Origin: [Streptosporangium] indianense
GTDB taxonomy: Bacteria > Actinomycetota > Actinomycetes > Streptomycetales > Streptomycetaceae
Assembly: GCF_021474405.1 (NCBI RefSeq)
Contig: NZ_JAKEIO010000047.1
Coordinates: forward strand, 1 to 51,244
Reading direction: 5' to 3'
DNA length: 51,244 nucleotides
The position numbers were made by a program, and so were the translations under genes. Under the pieces are notes generated by a model. It worked only from the letters and a program-made list of their open reading frames with translations. It ran no database searches and was not told the origin of the DNA. Position 1 is the stretch's first letter. Each line of letters begins with the position of its first letter. This document shows positions 8,307 through 17,613 of the stretch, piece after piece.

Positions 8307-10568
8307 ATGACGGCAACGGTGACGGCTGGACCCCGGGCGACGACCGAGGCATGGCGAGGCTTCGCCGGTACGCGCTGGCGGGACCGGATCGATGTGCGCG
8401 ACTTCATCCAGGCCAACTACACGCCCTACGAGGGCGACGCCGGCTTCCTGACCGGCCCGACCGAGCGCACCCGCGCGGTCTGGGGCAAGGTCAGCGCACT
8501 GTTCCCCGAGGAGCGGCGGCGCGGCGTCCTCGACGTGGACACCGCCACCCCGTCGACGATCACCTCGCACGCGCCCGGCTACATCGACCCGGACCGTGAG
8601 CTGATCGTCGGCCTGCAGACCGACGCCCCGCTCAAGCGCGCGATCATGCCCAACGGTGGTCTGCGGATGGTGGAGAACGGCCTGAAGGCGTACGGCTACG
8701 AGCCCGACCCCTTCGTCACCAAGGTCTTCGGCGGCTACCGCAAGACCCACAACGACGGAGTCTTCGACGCATACACCCCCGAGATGCGCGCCGCCCGCAA
8801 GGCCGGGATCATCACCGGCCTCCCGGACGCCTACGGCCGCGGCCGGATCATCGGCGACTACCGGCGCGTGGCCCTGTACGGCACCGACCGGCTCGTCGAG
8901 GCCAAGCGCGCCGAGCGTGCCCTGCTGGACGCACAGCCGTCCGGCCCTGACATCATCCGCGACCGCGAGGAGCTGGCCGAGCAGATCAGGGCGCTGGGTG
9001 AACTGGCGCGGATGGCGGCCACGTACGGCTGCGACGTCACCCGGCCCGCCACCAACGCGCACGAGGCGGTGCAGTGGCTCTACCTCGGCTTCCTGGCCGC
9101 GGTGAAGGAACAGAACGGCGCCGCGATGTCGCTGGGCCGCACCTCGACGTTCCTGGACGTCTACCTCCAGCGCGACCTGGACGAGGGGACCATCGGCGAG
9201 ACCCGCGCCCAGGAGCTGATCGACGACTTCGTGATCAAGCTGCGGATCGTACGGTTCCTGCGCACCCCCGAGTACGACGCCCTGTTCTCCGGCGACCCCA
9301 CCTGGGTGACCGAGTCCATCGGCGGCGTCGGCGACGACGGCCGTCCGCTGGTCACCCGCAGTTCCTTCCGCTTCCTGCAGACCCTGTACAACCTCGGTCC
9401 CGCTCCGGAGCCCAACCTCACGGTGCTGTGGTCGCCCCGGCTCCCCGAGGGGTTCAAGCGCTTCTGCACGCAGGTCTCCATCGACACCAGCGCGATCCAG
9501 TACGAGTCCGACGAGCTGATGCGCCCGCGCACCGGCGACGACACCGCGATCGCCTGCTGCGTCTCCGCGATGGCGGTGGGCAAGCAGATGCAGTTCTTCG
9601 GTGCCCGCGTCAATCTCGCCAAGGCCCTCCTGTACGCGATCAACGGCGGCCGGGACGAGATGACCGGTGAACAGATCGCGCCCGCGGCGCCCGCACTGAC
9701 TCGCGATCACCTCGACTACGAGCAGCTGCGGGCCGCGTACGACCACATGCTCGACTGGCTTGCGGCCACGTACGTCGACACCCTCAACGTCATCCACTAC
9801 ATGCACGACAAGTACGCCTACGAGCGCATCGAGATGGCCTTGCACGACCACCCCGTGCACCGCTTCATGGCCTGCGGCATCGCCGGCCTCTCGGTCGCCA
9901 CCGACAGCCTGTCCGCGGTCAGGTACGCCCGTGTGAAGGTCGTCCGCGACGCCACCGGACTCGCCGTCGACTACGAGATCGAGGGCGACTACCCGGCCTA
10001 CGGCAACAACGACGACCGTGCCGACGCCATCGCCGCCGATCTGGTGGGGTCGTTCATGGCGAAGGTCCGCAAGCACCCCGCCTACCGGAACGCCGAGCAC
10101 ACCCAGTCCGTGCTGACCATCACCTCCAACGTCGTGTACGGCAAGCACACCGGCAACACCCCCGACGGCCGCCGCGCCGGCCGGCCCTTCGCGCCCGGCG
10201 CCAACCCCATGAACGGCCGTGACCGGCACGGCGTGGCGGCCTCGGCCCTCTCCGTGGCCAAGCTGCCGTACGAGGACGCTCGCGACGGCATCTCGCTGAC
10301 CACGACGATCACGCCCGAGGGCCTGGGGCACGATCCGGCCGAGAGGGCGGGCCACCTGGCCGGCATCCTGGACGCGTACATGGCCTCCGGCGGCTTCCAC
10401 ATGAACGTCAACGTCCTGGACCGCAAGACACTCGAGGACGCCATGGAACACCCCGAGAATTACCCGGAGCTGACGGTCCGGGTCTCCGGGTACGCCGTCA
10501 ACTTCGTCCGCCTGACCCGTGAGCAGCAGCTCGACGTGATCAGCCGCACCTTCCACGGATCGCTGTGA
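8307..10568 (+). CDS. pflB: pyruvate formate-lyase (glycyl radical enzyme)
   Basis: A 753-aa cytosolic enzyme: pyruvate + CoA gives acetyl-CoA + formate under anoxia. The catalytic cysteine pair is Cys417-Cys418 in DTAIACCVSAMAVG. The C-terminal radical site is RVSGYAVNFVRLT with Gly728, so both sites are intact and correctly spaced compared with E. coli PFL (418/419 and 734). Other PFL blocks such as GGLRMVENGLKAYGYEPD and FGARVNLAKALLYAINGG confirm pyruvate specificity rather than a glycerol or choline lyase. GAGGGAGA before ATG 8307 sets the start. The stop overlaps the GTG start of pflA by 4 bp. PFL is oxygen-labile and unexpected in a Streptomyces-like aerobe. The paired DevR boxes upstream predict hypoxic induction. 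Confidence 0.95.
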   Translation: MTATVTAGPRATTEAWRGFAGTRWRDRIDVRDFIQANYTPYEGDAGFLTGPTERTRAVWGKVSALFPEERRRGVLDVDTATPSTITSHAPGYIDPDRELIVGLQTDAPLKRAIMPNGGLRMVENGLKAYGYEPDPFVTKVFGGYRKTHNDGVFDAYTPEMRAARKAGIITGLPDAYGRGRIIGDYRRVALYGTDRLVEAKRAERALLDAQPSGPDIIRDREELAEQIRALGELARMAATYGCDVTRPATNAHEAVQWLYLGFLAAVKEQNGAAMSLGRTSTFLDVYLQRDLDEGTIGETRAQELIDDFVIKLRIVRFLRTPEYDALFSGDPTWVTESIGGVGDDGRPLVTRSSFRFLQTLYNLGPAPEPNLTVLWSPRLPEGFKRFCTQVSIDTSAIQYESDELMRPRTGDDTAIACCVSAMAVGKQMQFFGARVNLAKALLYAINGGRDEMTGEQIAPAAPALTRDHLDYEQLRAAYDHMLDWLAATYVDTLNVIHYMHDKYAYERIEMALHDHPVHRFMACGIAGLSVATDSLSAVRYARVKVVRDATGLAVDYEIEGDYPAYGNNDDRADAIAADLVGSFMAKVRKHPAYRNAEHTQSVLTITSNVVYGKHTGNTPDGRRAGRPFAPGANPMNGRDRHGVAASALSVAKLPYEDARDGISLTTTITPEGLGHDPAERAGHLAGILDAYMASGGFHMNVNVLDRKTLEDAMEHPENYPELTVRVSGYAVNFVRLTREQQLDVISRTFHGSL

Positions 10569-11311
10569 ACACCACCGTCGAGCCGGTGACGGGCCGGGTC
10601 CACTCCTGGGACCTGTCCACGGGAGTGGACGGTCCGGGGACCCGGTTCGTGCTGTTCCTCAGCGGCTGCCCGCTGCGCTGCCTGTACTGCGCCAACCCGG
10701 ACACCTGGCACCTGCGTGACGGCAGGCCGACCACCGTCGACGAGGTGATGGCCGAGATCGAGAAGTACCGGCCCTTCATCACCACCGCCGGCGGGGGAGT
10801 AACCCTCACCGGCGGCGAGGCCCTGCTCCAGCCCGCTTTCACGGCCGGGATCCTCCGCCGGTGCAAGGAGTTGGGACTGCACACCGCCCTGGACACCTCC
10901 GGTTTCCTCGGCGCCCGGGCGACCGACGCACTGCTCACCGACACCGACCTGGTCCTGCTGGACATCAAGTCCTTCGACATCCGCACCTACCGGAGGCTGA
11001 CCGGCGGTGACCTCGCCCCTACCCTCACCTTCGCCACCCGCCTGGACCGGCTCGGCGTCACGGTGTGGATCCGCTACGTCCTCGTGCCCGGCTGGACCGA
11101 CGACCCGGCGGCCGTGGACGGGCTCGGCGCGTTCCTCGCCGGGCTCGGCAACGTCGACCGGGTGGAGGTCCTGCCGTTCCACAAGCTCGGCGCCCACAAG
11201 TACGACGCGCTGGGCATCCCCTTCCCGCTGCGCGACACACCGGCACCGGATCCGGAGCTGACGGAGCGGGTGCGCGAGCAGTTCCGGGAGCACGGCATGC
11301 GGGCCCTGTGA
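10565..11311 (+). CDS. pflA: pyruvate formate-lyase activating enzyme (radical SAM)
   Basis: A 248-aa radical-SAM enzyme that installs the glycyl radical on PFL. The cluster motif CPLRCLYC (CxxxCxxC) lies at about residues 35-42, followed by the SAM-binding ITTAGGGVTLTGGEALLQ segment and the family's HTALDTSGF and LVLLDIKSFD blocks. It lacks the extra ferredoxin-like insertion of glycerol or choline lyase activases, so it matches the PFL type. The GTG start at 10565 overlaps the pflB TGA (GTGA), implying translational coupling. Confidence 0.94.
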   Translation: MNTTVEPVTGRVHSWDLSTGVDGPGTRFVLFLSGCPLRCLYCANPDTWHLRDGRPTTVDEVMAEIEKYRPFITTAGGGVTLTGGEALLQPAFTAGILRRCKELGLHTALDTSGFLGARATDALLTDTDLVLLDIKSFDIRTYRRLTGGDLAPTLTFATRLDRLGVTVWIRYVLVPGWTDDPAAVDGLGAFLAGLGNVDRVEVLPFHKLGAHKYDALGIPFPLRDTPAPDPELTERVREQFREHGMRAL

Positions 11312-11392
11312 ACGGCGGGCACACCAGGGACGGACGGGCATCCGCGAAGCGCCCTGTGGTGAGATGACGCCTCGCGGGTGCGCCGGGTCAGG

Positions 11393-11766
11393 TCAGTGTG
11401 CTGCTGCCGCGGCCCGGAGGATGGACGAGGCTGCCGAGGTGATCGGGTTGTCCTCGAGGTAGTGAATGCCGTGCCCGGCCGCCCGGGCCGCCGTTGCGCG
11501 GGCGCGGGCCGGGGTGTCGGCGGTCAGGTCACCACCGTGCGGCACTTGAGCGCGTCGGTTACCGCCTCGCGCCGCACCGTGGCGTCCACCGCGTCGTCAT
11601 TCACCACGCAGGACACGGTCAGGCCACTCGCGGCGACCGCCTCTTCGGCGGATCGGGCGCCGACCGCGCCTCGCTCGGCCAGGTCGCGGTCCTCGCCCGG
11701 TGTCCGGTTCCGGACCGTCGTCCGCAGGCCGGCATCCAGGAACGCTCCGGCCAAAGCCCGGCCCAT
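11393..11766 (-). pseudogene. decayed imine-reductase/6-phosphogluconate-dehydrogenase-type oxidoreductase
   Basis: The frame from 11766 reads MGRALAGAFLDAGLRTTV then NRTPGEDRDLAERGA and ends at TVVT. That is the NADP-binding N-terminal part of actinobacterial imine reductase-like enzymes, but the first Rossmann strand is missing. At about 11527-11532 a single missing base ends the frame. In the next frame the homology resumes as LTADTPARARATAARAAGHG and IHYLEDN, then a foreign tail ends at 11393. The catalytic and dimerisation regions are absent. It is clearly non-functional and lies between the convergent pflBA and adhE units. The 523 bp between pflA and adhE hold nothing else. Confidence 0.6.
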
Positions 11767-11834
11767 GATGGTTCAACCTGCCGGGCCGCAGCGAGGCGGT
11801 GGTCTCTCAAGGGGGGTGTTCGCGGAAGGGCCTC

Positions 11835-14555
11835 TCAGCCGGCGCGGGAGGTACCGAAGTCCCCAGGTGTGCCGGGTCGGCCGTAATAGGCCGCTCGCAT
11901 GATCTCTTCCATGTCGTCGAGCATCGGCATCCGCGGATTGGCCGGCGCGCACTGGTCCTCGTAGGCGTTCAGCGCCTGCTGGGACAGTGCGCCGAGGAAG
12001 CTGCGCTCGTCCACGCCGAGAGCCTTGAAGGACGCTTCGATACCGACCGCGTCGCGCAGACGCTCCACGGCGCCGGCGAGCGACTCCACCCCCTCGGCCG
12101 GGGTCGCGGCGGCCAGCCCGAGGCTTCGGGCGATGTCCTGGAAGCGTTCGGGAGCGCGGTAGTTCTCGTACTTGGGCCAGCCGGTCAGCTTGGCCGGGAC
12201 CGTTCCGTTGTAGCGGATGACGTGGGGGAGAAGCACGGCGTTGGTGCGGCCGTGGGCGATGTGGAAGGTGGCGCCGAGGGTGTGGGACATGGCGTGGACG
12301 ATGCCGAGGAAGGCGTTTCCGAAGGCCATGCCCGCGATGGTGCCCGCGTTGTGCATCTTCTCCTGTGCGACCGGGCGGGCCGCCCGGTCGTTCACCGCCG
12401 CCTCGATGTTGCCGAAGACCAGACGGATCGCGTGCAGGGCGAGGCCGTCGGTGAAGTCGTTGGCGTAGACGGACACATATGCCTCGATGGCGTGTGTCAG
12501 GGCGTCGAAACCGCTGTCGGCCGCCAGCGCCGGAGGCAGTCCGGTGGTCAGGAGCGGGTCGACGATGGCCACGCTGGGCGTCAGCGCGTAGTCGGCCAGC
12601 GGGTACTTCTTGCCCGTCGCCGGGTCGGAGATCACCGCGAAGGGAGTGACCTCGGCGCCGGTACCGGAGGTGGTGGGCACACACACCAGGCGCGCCAGCT
12701 TGCCGAGCACGGGGAAGCGGAAGGCGCGCTTGCGGATGTCGGAGAACTTGTGCCGCATGTCCGCGAAGTCGACGTCCTTGCCGTCGGCCTGCTGCTCGTA
12801 GAGCAGCCACATCACCTTGGCGGCGTCCATGGGCGAACCGCCGCCCAGCGCGATGATCGTGTCCGGACGGAAGTCGCCCATGAGGCGGGCCCCTCGGCGG
12901 ACGGAGTCGATGCTCGGCTCCGGCTCGACATTGTCGATGATCTGGACGGTCACCGGTTCACGACGGCGCTGCAGGACGTGGGTGACGCGGTCGACGAAGC
13001 CGAGGCGGGTCATGGTGGCGTCGGTGACGATCGTGACGCGGTGGAGCTCCGGCATGTCGGCGAGGTAGCGGATGGCCTGCGGCTCGAAGTAGATCTTCGG
13101 CGGGACCTTGAACCACTGGAGGTTGTTGCGGCGGGCGGAGACCCGCTTGACGTTCAGGAGCTGGGGAGCGGAGACGTTGTTGGACACCGACGTGCTGCCC
13201 CAGGAGCCGCAGCCCAGGGTCAGGGAGGGCAGCAGGTTGTTGTAGATGCCGCCGATGGCCCCCTGCGAGGAGGGGGAGTTGACGATGACCCGGACGGTCT
13301 TCATGCGCTTGCCGTACGCCTCGGCGAGTGCACGGTCCTCGGTGTGGATGACGGAGCTGTGGCCCTGGCCGTGGAACGCGACCATGTCGGCGGCGAGGTC
13401 GAAACCCTGCTGCTCGGAGCCGGCACGCAGCACGGCGAGGACCGGGCAGAGCTTCTCGCGGGTCAGAGGCTCGTCCGGGCCGACCCGTTCGGCCTCGACG
13501 AGGATGACCGAGGTCCCGGCGGGGACGGTGAACCCGGCCTGCTCGGCGATCCATTGCGGGCTCCGGCCGACGGCTGCCGCGTTCACCTTCGGTTCGCATC
13601 CACCCCCAGTACCGGGCCGGGGGTGGCCCCCGTGCGAGGCGTCGGCGGGGAAGAGGAAGCGCTCCAGCTTCGCCTTCTCCTCGGCGGTGGCCAGATGGGC
13701 GTGCAGGGTGCGGAACTCGGCGAGGGCGGCGTCGTAGATCTCCCCGTCCAGGATGACGGCCTGCTCGGAGGCGCAGATCATGCCGTTGTCGAACGACTTC
13801 GACAGCACCAGGTCGTTGACGGCACGGCGCAGCTTCGCGCTCTGGTGCACATAGGCGGGCACGTTGCCGGCGCCCACGCCCAGGGCGGGCTTCCCGGCCG
13901 AGTAGGCGGCCTTGACCATGGCATTTCCGCCGGTGGCGAGAATGAGGGAGACACCGGTGTGGTGCATGAGTGTCCGGGTCGCCTCGACGGACGGGGTCTC
14001 GATCCACTGGACGCAGTGCTCCGGCGCTCCCGCGGCCACGGCGGCGTCACGCACGATCCGGGCCGCTTCGGCGCTGCACCGCTGGGCGGAGGGGTGGAAG
14101 GCGAAGACGACCGGGTTGCGGGTCTTCAGCGCCATCAGTGCTTTGAAGATCGTCGTGGAGGTCGGGTTGGTGACGGGCGTGATCGCGCACACCACGCCGA
14201 CCGGTTCCGCGATCTCGACGACGTCCTCGATGTCGTCGCGGGCGATGACACCGACGGTCTTCATGTGGCCCATGCTGTGCGTGACGTGCTCGCACGCGAA
14301 CATGTTCTTCGCGGCCTTGTCCTCGAAGACACCGCGTCCGGTCTCCTCCACCGCGAGCCGCGCGAGCGCGGTGTGCCGGTCCAGGGCGGCGACCGACGCC
14401 TTGTTGACGATGTGGTCGACCTGTTCCTGGCCGAGCCCTTCGTAGTCGGCCAGTGCCTTGAGCCCGTTGGTGACCAGCCGGTCGACGGCGACGGCGATGT
14501 CCGACGGCGCCTCGGCGGTGGCAGTGTTCGCGGGTCGGTCGTCCTGGCGGGTCAT
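11835..14555 (-). CDS. adhE: bifunctional acetaldehyde-CoA/alcohol dehydrogenase
   Basis: A 906-aa enzyme reducing acetyl-CoA to acetaldehyde and then ethanol with 2 NADH. The N-terminal ALDH domain has its catalytic Cys at about residue 261 (FDNGMICASEQAV) and the KVNAAAVGRSPQWIAEQAG block. The C-terminal iron-type ADH domain starts at IYFEPQAIRYLADMP, has the GGGSPMDAAKVMW nucleotide motif, and keeps the metal-binding DALTHAIEAY and AMSHTLGATFHIAHG histidines. Compared with relatives there is an extra ~16-residue Gly/Pro/His segment at about residues 303-320 (DASHGGHPRPGTGGGCEP) encoded by a hairpin-containing stretch. Start ATG 14555 follows GGAGG. With pflBA it completes a PFL-ethanol fermentation branch. 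Confidence 0.93.
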   Translation of the reverse strand: MTRQDDRPANTATAEAPSDIAVAVDRLVTNGLKALADYEGLGQEQVDHIVNKASVAALDRHTALARLAVEETGRGVFEDKAAKNMFACEHVTHSMGHMKTVGVIARDDIEDVVEIAEPVGVVCAITPVTNPTSTTIFKALMALKTRNPVVFAFHPSAQRCSAEAARIVRDAAVAAGAPEHCVQWIETPSVEATRTLMHHTGVSLILATGGNAMVKAAYSAGKPALGVGAGNVPAYVHQSAKLRRAVNDLVLSKSFDNGMICASEQAVILDGEIYDAALAEFRTLHAHLATAEEKAKLERFLFPADASHGGHPRPGTGGGCEPKVNAAAVGRSPQWIAEQAGFTVPAGTSVILVEAERVGPDEPLTREKLCPVLAVLRAGSEQQGFDLAADMVAFHGQGHSSVIHTEDRALAEAYGKRMKTVRVIVNSPSSQGAIGGIYNNLLPSLTLGCGSWGSTSVSNNVSAPQLLNVKRVSARRNNLQWFKVPPKIYFEPQAIRYLADMPELHRVTIVTDATMTRLGFVDRVTHVLQRRREPVTVQIIDNVEPEPSIDSVRRGARLMGDFRPDTIIALGGGSPMDAAKVMWLLYEQQADGKDVDFADMRHKFSDIRKRAFRFPVLGKLARLVCVPTTSGTGAEVTPFAVISDPATGKKYPLADYALTPSVAIVDPLLTTGLPPALAADSGFDALTHAIEAYVSVYANDFTDGLALHAIRLVFGNIEAAVNDRAARPVAQEKMHNAGTIAGMAFGNAFLGIVHAMSHTLGATFHIAHGRTNAVLLPHVIRYNGTVPAKLTGWPKYENYRAPERFQDIARSLGLAAATPAEGVESLAGAVERLRDAVGIEASFKALGVDERSFLGALSQQALNAYEDQCAPANPRMPMLDDMEEIMRAAYYGRPGTPGDFGTSRAG
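13600..13631. repeat. inverted repeat inside adhE coding an extra peptide segment
   Basis: CCACCCCC (13600-13607) and GGGGGTGG (13619-13626) are perfect 8-bp arms around an 11-nt loop, and GGGGG/CCCCC can pair alternatively (13619-13631). It lies in the segment coding the extra residues ~303-320 of AdhE, and the frame is kept. It looks like a small palindromic repeat insertion. Confidence 0.5.
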
Positions 14556-14696
14556 GGGGGAGCCTCCGAAGTGGGGACGTGAAGCCGCACGGTCTGCGGC
14601 CGTACAGGAGCGGCGCTGCGGGAAGCGGCCGGGCTCCACCGCCAGCGTCTCTCGGGCACCGTTCCGCCGCGCAGGTCCTCCGGGTCCCGGGCGGGT

Positions 14697-14733
14697 GTCC
14701 GAACGGCCCGCGTCACCCGGGCCGGGTGGCCCC
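14697..14733. promoter_or_regulatory. paired putative DevR/OsdR boxes upstream of adhE
   Basis: TGTCCGAACGGCCCG (14697-14711, good right half only) and GGGCCGGGTGGCCCC (14719-14733), centres 22 bp apart, 149 and 171 bp upstream of the adhE start. The 337-bp gap 14556-14892 otherwise holds only the ppdK-side hairpin. Confidence 0.5.
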
Positions 14734-14829
14734 ACTCCCTTGCCGCCCGGCGCAGATCCCGGCAGGGCGGTTCTCGGGCGGCCACGTGCGGGCGAGCCTG
14801 TCCGCAGGTGTGGCCGACGTGCTCGCGTG

Positions 14830-14860
14830 CCGGGAGCCGAGCGCGGTGCCGGGCTCCCGG
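14830..14860 (-). terminator. hairpin downstream of ppdK
   Basis: Perfect 9-bp arms CCGGGAGCC (14830-14838) and GGCTCCCGG (14852-14860) with a 13-nt loop, starting about 30 bp beyond the ppdK stop. No T-tract, as is usual in high-GC actinomycetes. Confidence 0.5.
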
Positions 14861-14892
14861 GGGCTGCTCCCTGGATGAGCCCGGCGAGTCCG

Positions 14893-17577
14893 TCACCTGC
14901 TGTCGCCGCCCTCCGCTTCGGGCAGGGCGGCACGTCCGGCCTCCAGCCGCGCCACCGGGACGCGGAACGGTGAGCAGGAGACGTAGTCGAGTCCGGCGGC
15001 GTGGAAGAAGTGCACCGACTCCGGGTCGCCGCCGTGCTCCCCGCAGACACCGATCTTCAGGCCGGGCCGTGTGGCGCGGCCCTCGGCGACGGCGATGCCG
15101 ACCAGACGGCCCACGCCGTCGCGGTCGATCGTCTCGAACGGGGACACCTTGAAGATGCCCTTGTCCAGGTAGGCGGAGAAGAACGCGGCCTCCACGTCGT
15201 CGCGGGAGAAGCCCCATGTGGTCTGGGTCAGGTCGTTGGTGCCGAAGGAGAAGAACGCCGCCTCTTCGGCGATACGGCCCGCGGTGAGGGCGGCCCGGGG
15301 CAGCTCGATCATCGTGCCGACCGGGCACTCGACAGGAACGCCCGTGGTCTTGCTCACCTCGGCCAGGACCTGCTCGACCTCTTGGCGGACGAGTCGAAGC
15401 TCCTCGACCGTGTCGATCAACGGCACCATGATCTCCGCCCGCGGATCGCCGCCCGCCTGCTTGCGTTCGGCGACGGCCTCCGCGATCGCCCGCACTTGCA
15501 TGGCGACCAGTCCCGGCGCCACCAGCCCCAGGCGGACGCCCCGCAGGCCCAGCATCGGGTTCTCTTCGTGCATGCGGTTGACGGCGTCGAGCAGTTCGGT
15601 GTCGTGCGCGCCGGCCGGGGATCCGTGGGCTTCGGCGGCGGCGATGCGTACGGCGAGTTCGGTGCGGTCGGGCAGGAACTCGTGCAGCGGCGGGTCGAGC
15701 AGGCGGATGGTGACCGGCAGGCCGTCCATCGCCTCCAGGATTCCGGCGAAGTCCTGCCGCTGAAGGGGGAGGAGGGCGTCCAGCGCGCGTTCACGTTCGG
15801 CATCGGTCCGGGCCAGGATCATCGCCTCGACCAGCTGCCGGCGGTCGCCGAGGAACATGTGCTCGGTGCGGCAGAGACCGATGCCCTCGGCTCCGAACCG
15901 GCGGGCGCGGGCGGCGTCCTGGGGAGTGTCCGCGTTGGCCCGGACACCCAGCCGCCGTACCCGGTCGGCATGGTGCATGGCGCGGGCCACGGCGTCGACC
16001 ACGCCTGCCGAGCCCTCACCCGTCTCGAAGTACCGCATCACCGCGGAGTCCACCAGCGGAGCCGCGCCCTGGTGGACGGCGCCCTCCGAGCCGTCGACGG
16101 AGATGACCGTGCCTTCCTCGACGGTGGTGTCCCCCACGCTGAAGCGGCGCTCTCGCGGGTCGACGCTGATGTCTTCGGCACCGCACACGCACACCTTGCC
16201 CATGCCGCGGGCCACCACCGCCGCGTGGCTCGTCTTGCCGCCTCGGCTCGTGAGCACCGCCTGGGCGGCGACCATGCCGGGCAGGTCGTCGGGGGTGGTC
16301 TCCTGCCGTACGAGAATCACCTTCTCCCCGGCCGCGGCACGCCGGACCGCCTCGGCGGAGTCGAAGACCACGGCACCGACGGCGGCGCCGGGCGAGGCGG
16401 GGATGCCGTGCGCAAGCGCCGGGCCGACCGCGTCGGTGTCGAAGCGCGGGAACATCAGCCGGGCCAGGGCTTCCCCGCCGACCCGTGCGAGTCCTTCGTC
16501 GGGGGTGATGAGTCCCTCGTCGATCAGTCCGGCGGCGATGGTGAACGCGGCCTCCGCGGTGCGCTTGCCCACCCGGGTCTGCAGCATCCACAGCCGGCCG
16601 CGCTCGATGGTGAACTCGATGTCGCACAGGTCGCGGTAGTGGGTCTCCAACAGGCCCATGTGGTCGCGCAGTCGGACGTACGCTTCCGGGTTCAGGTGCT
16701 TGAGCTGCTCCAGCCCGACGGTGTTGCGGATGCCCGCGACGACGTCCTCGCCCTGGGCGTTGGGCAGGTAGTCGCCGTACAGTCCGCGGTGCCCGGTGGC
16801 CGGGTCACGGGTGAAGGCGACACCGCTGCCGGAGTCGGGTCCGAGATTGCCGAACACCATGGTCTGCACGTTGACGGCGGTACCCAGGTCGTCGGAGATG
16901 TGCTCGCGTCGGCGGTAGAGGCGGGCCCGCTCGCCGTCCCAGGACTCGAAGACGGCCAGGACCGCCCGGCGCAGCTGCTCGGCCGGGGACTGCGGGAAGT
17001 ACTCGCCGGTCTCGTGGCGGATCAGTCCCTTGTACGCCTCGACGAGTTCGGAGAGATCCCTCGCGTTGAGGCCCAGGTCGTCCACGGCGCCCCGGGCTTC
17101 CTTCAGGCGGACCATGGCGTTCTCGAACAGGGCACCGTCGACGCCCATGACGGTGTTGCCGAACATCTGCACGAGGCGGCGGTAGGAGTCCCAGGCGAAA
17201 CGTTCGTCGCCGGAGGACTTCGCCAGGCCCAGGACGGATTCGTCGTTGAGGCCGATGTCGAGGATCGTCTCCATCATGCCGGGCATGCAGAAGCGGGCGC
17301 CGGAACGGACGGACAGCAGCAGGGGGTCGTCCGGCTGCCCCAGCCGCCGTCCGGCGGCCTTTTCCAGGACGGCCAGGTGATCGGAGATCTCGCGGATCAG
17401 ACCCCCAGGTTCGGAACCGGTGGTGAGGAAGGCGCGGCAGGCCTCGGTGGTGACGGTGAAGCCGGGCGGTACCGGCAGACCCATGCGGGTCATCTCGGCC
17501 AGATTGGCGCCCTTGCCGCCGAGCAGGTCGGCCATGTCACGGCCGCCCTCGGTGAACGCGTACACGTAACGGACCAT
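14893..17577 (-). CDS. ppdK: pyruvate, phosphate dikinase
   Basis: An 894-aa enzyme: pyruvate + ATP + Pi and PEP + AMP + PPi. The N-terminal ATP-grasp domain starts VYAFTEGGRDMADLLGGKGA and carries GNTVMGVDGALFENA. The central swivelling phosphohistidine domain has GGKTSHAAVVARGMG with catalytic His about residue 451. The C-terminal PEP/pyruvate barrel ends in FSFGTNDLTQTTWGFSRDD and CGEHGGDP. Length is normal. GGAAGGA lies 11 nt before the ATG. It is 36 bp downstream of the decayed alcohol dehydrogenase on the same strand, so it probably uses that promoter. Under low energy it could make ATP from PEP and PPi, or feed gluconeogenesis. A PPDK gene also sits in the S. coelicolor hypoxia island. 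Confidence 0.94.
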   Translation of the reverse strand: MVRYVYAFTEGGRDMADLLGGKGANLAEMTRMGLPVPPGFTVTTEACRAFLTTGSEPGGLIREISDHLAVLEKAAGRRLGQPDDPLLLSVRSGARFCMPGMMETILDIGLNDESVLGLAKSSGDERFAWDSYRRLVQMFGNTVMGVDGALFENAMVRLKEARGAVDDLGLNARDLSELVEAYKGLIRHETGEYFPQSPAEQLRRAVLAVFESWDGERARLYRRREHISDDLGTAVNVQTMVFGNLGPDSGSGVAFTRDPATGHRGLYGDYLPNAQGEDVVAGIRNTVGLEQLKHLNPEAYVRLRDHMGLLETHYRDLCDIEFTIERGRLWMLQTRVGKRTAEAAFTIAAGLIDEGLITPDEGLARVGGEALARLMFPRFDTDAVGPALAHGIPASPGAAVGAVVFDSAEAVRRAAAGEKVILVRQETTPDDLPGMVAAQAVLTSRGGKTSHAAVVARGMGKVCVCGAEDISVDPRERRFSVGDTTVEEGTVISVDGSEGAVHQGAAPLVDSAVMRYFETGEGSAGVVDAVARAMHHADRVRRLGVRANADTPQDAARARRFGAEGIGLCRTEHMFLGDRRQLVEAMILARTDAERERALDALLPLQRQDFAGILEAMDGLPVTIRLLDPPLHEFLPDRTELAVRIAAAEAHGSPAGAHDTELLDAVNRMHEENPMLGLRGVRLGLVAPGLVAMQVRAIAEAVAERKQAGGDPRAEIMVPLIDTVEELRLVRQEVEQVLAEVSKTTGVPVECPVGTMIELPRAALTAGRIAEEAAFFSFGTNDLTQTTWGFSRDDVEAAFFSAYLDKGIFKVSPFETIDRDGVGRLVGIAVAEGRATRPGLKIGVCGEHGGDPESVHFFHAAGLDYVSCSPFRVPVARLEAGRAALPEAEGGDSR

Positions 17578-17613
17578 GACAGTGCTGTTCCTTCCCGCTT
17601 CGCAGGGGGCGGC

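Noticed and set aside
8178..10556. Long antisense frame (792 codons) opposite pflB, and similar long frames opposite adhE, ppdK, narG and clpC-like genes
   Set aside because: These are products of GC-rich codon bias. Their compositions (Val/Gly/Asp/His/Arg-rich) show no family motifs, whereas the sense frames have intact catalytic motifs.
17578..17613. Independent promoter for ppdK
   Set aside because: The 36-bp gap shows only the ribosome site region; co-transcription from upstream of the decayed adh is simpler.
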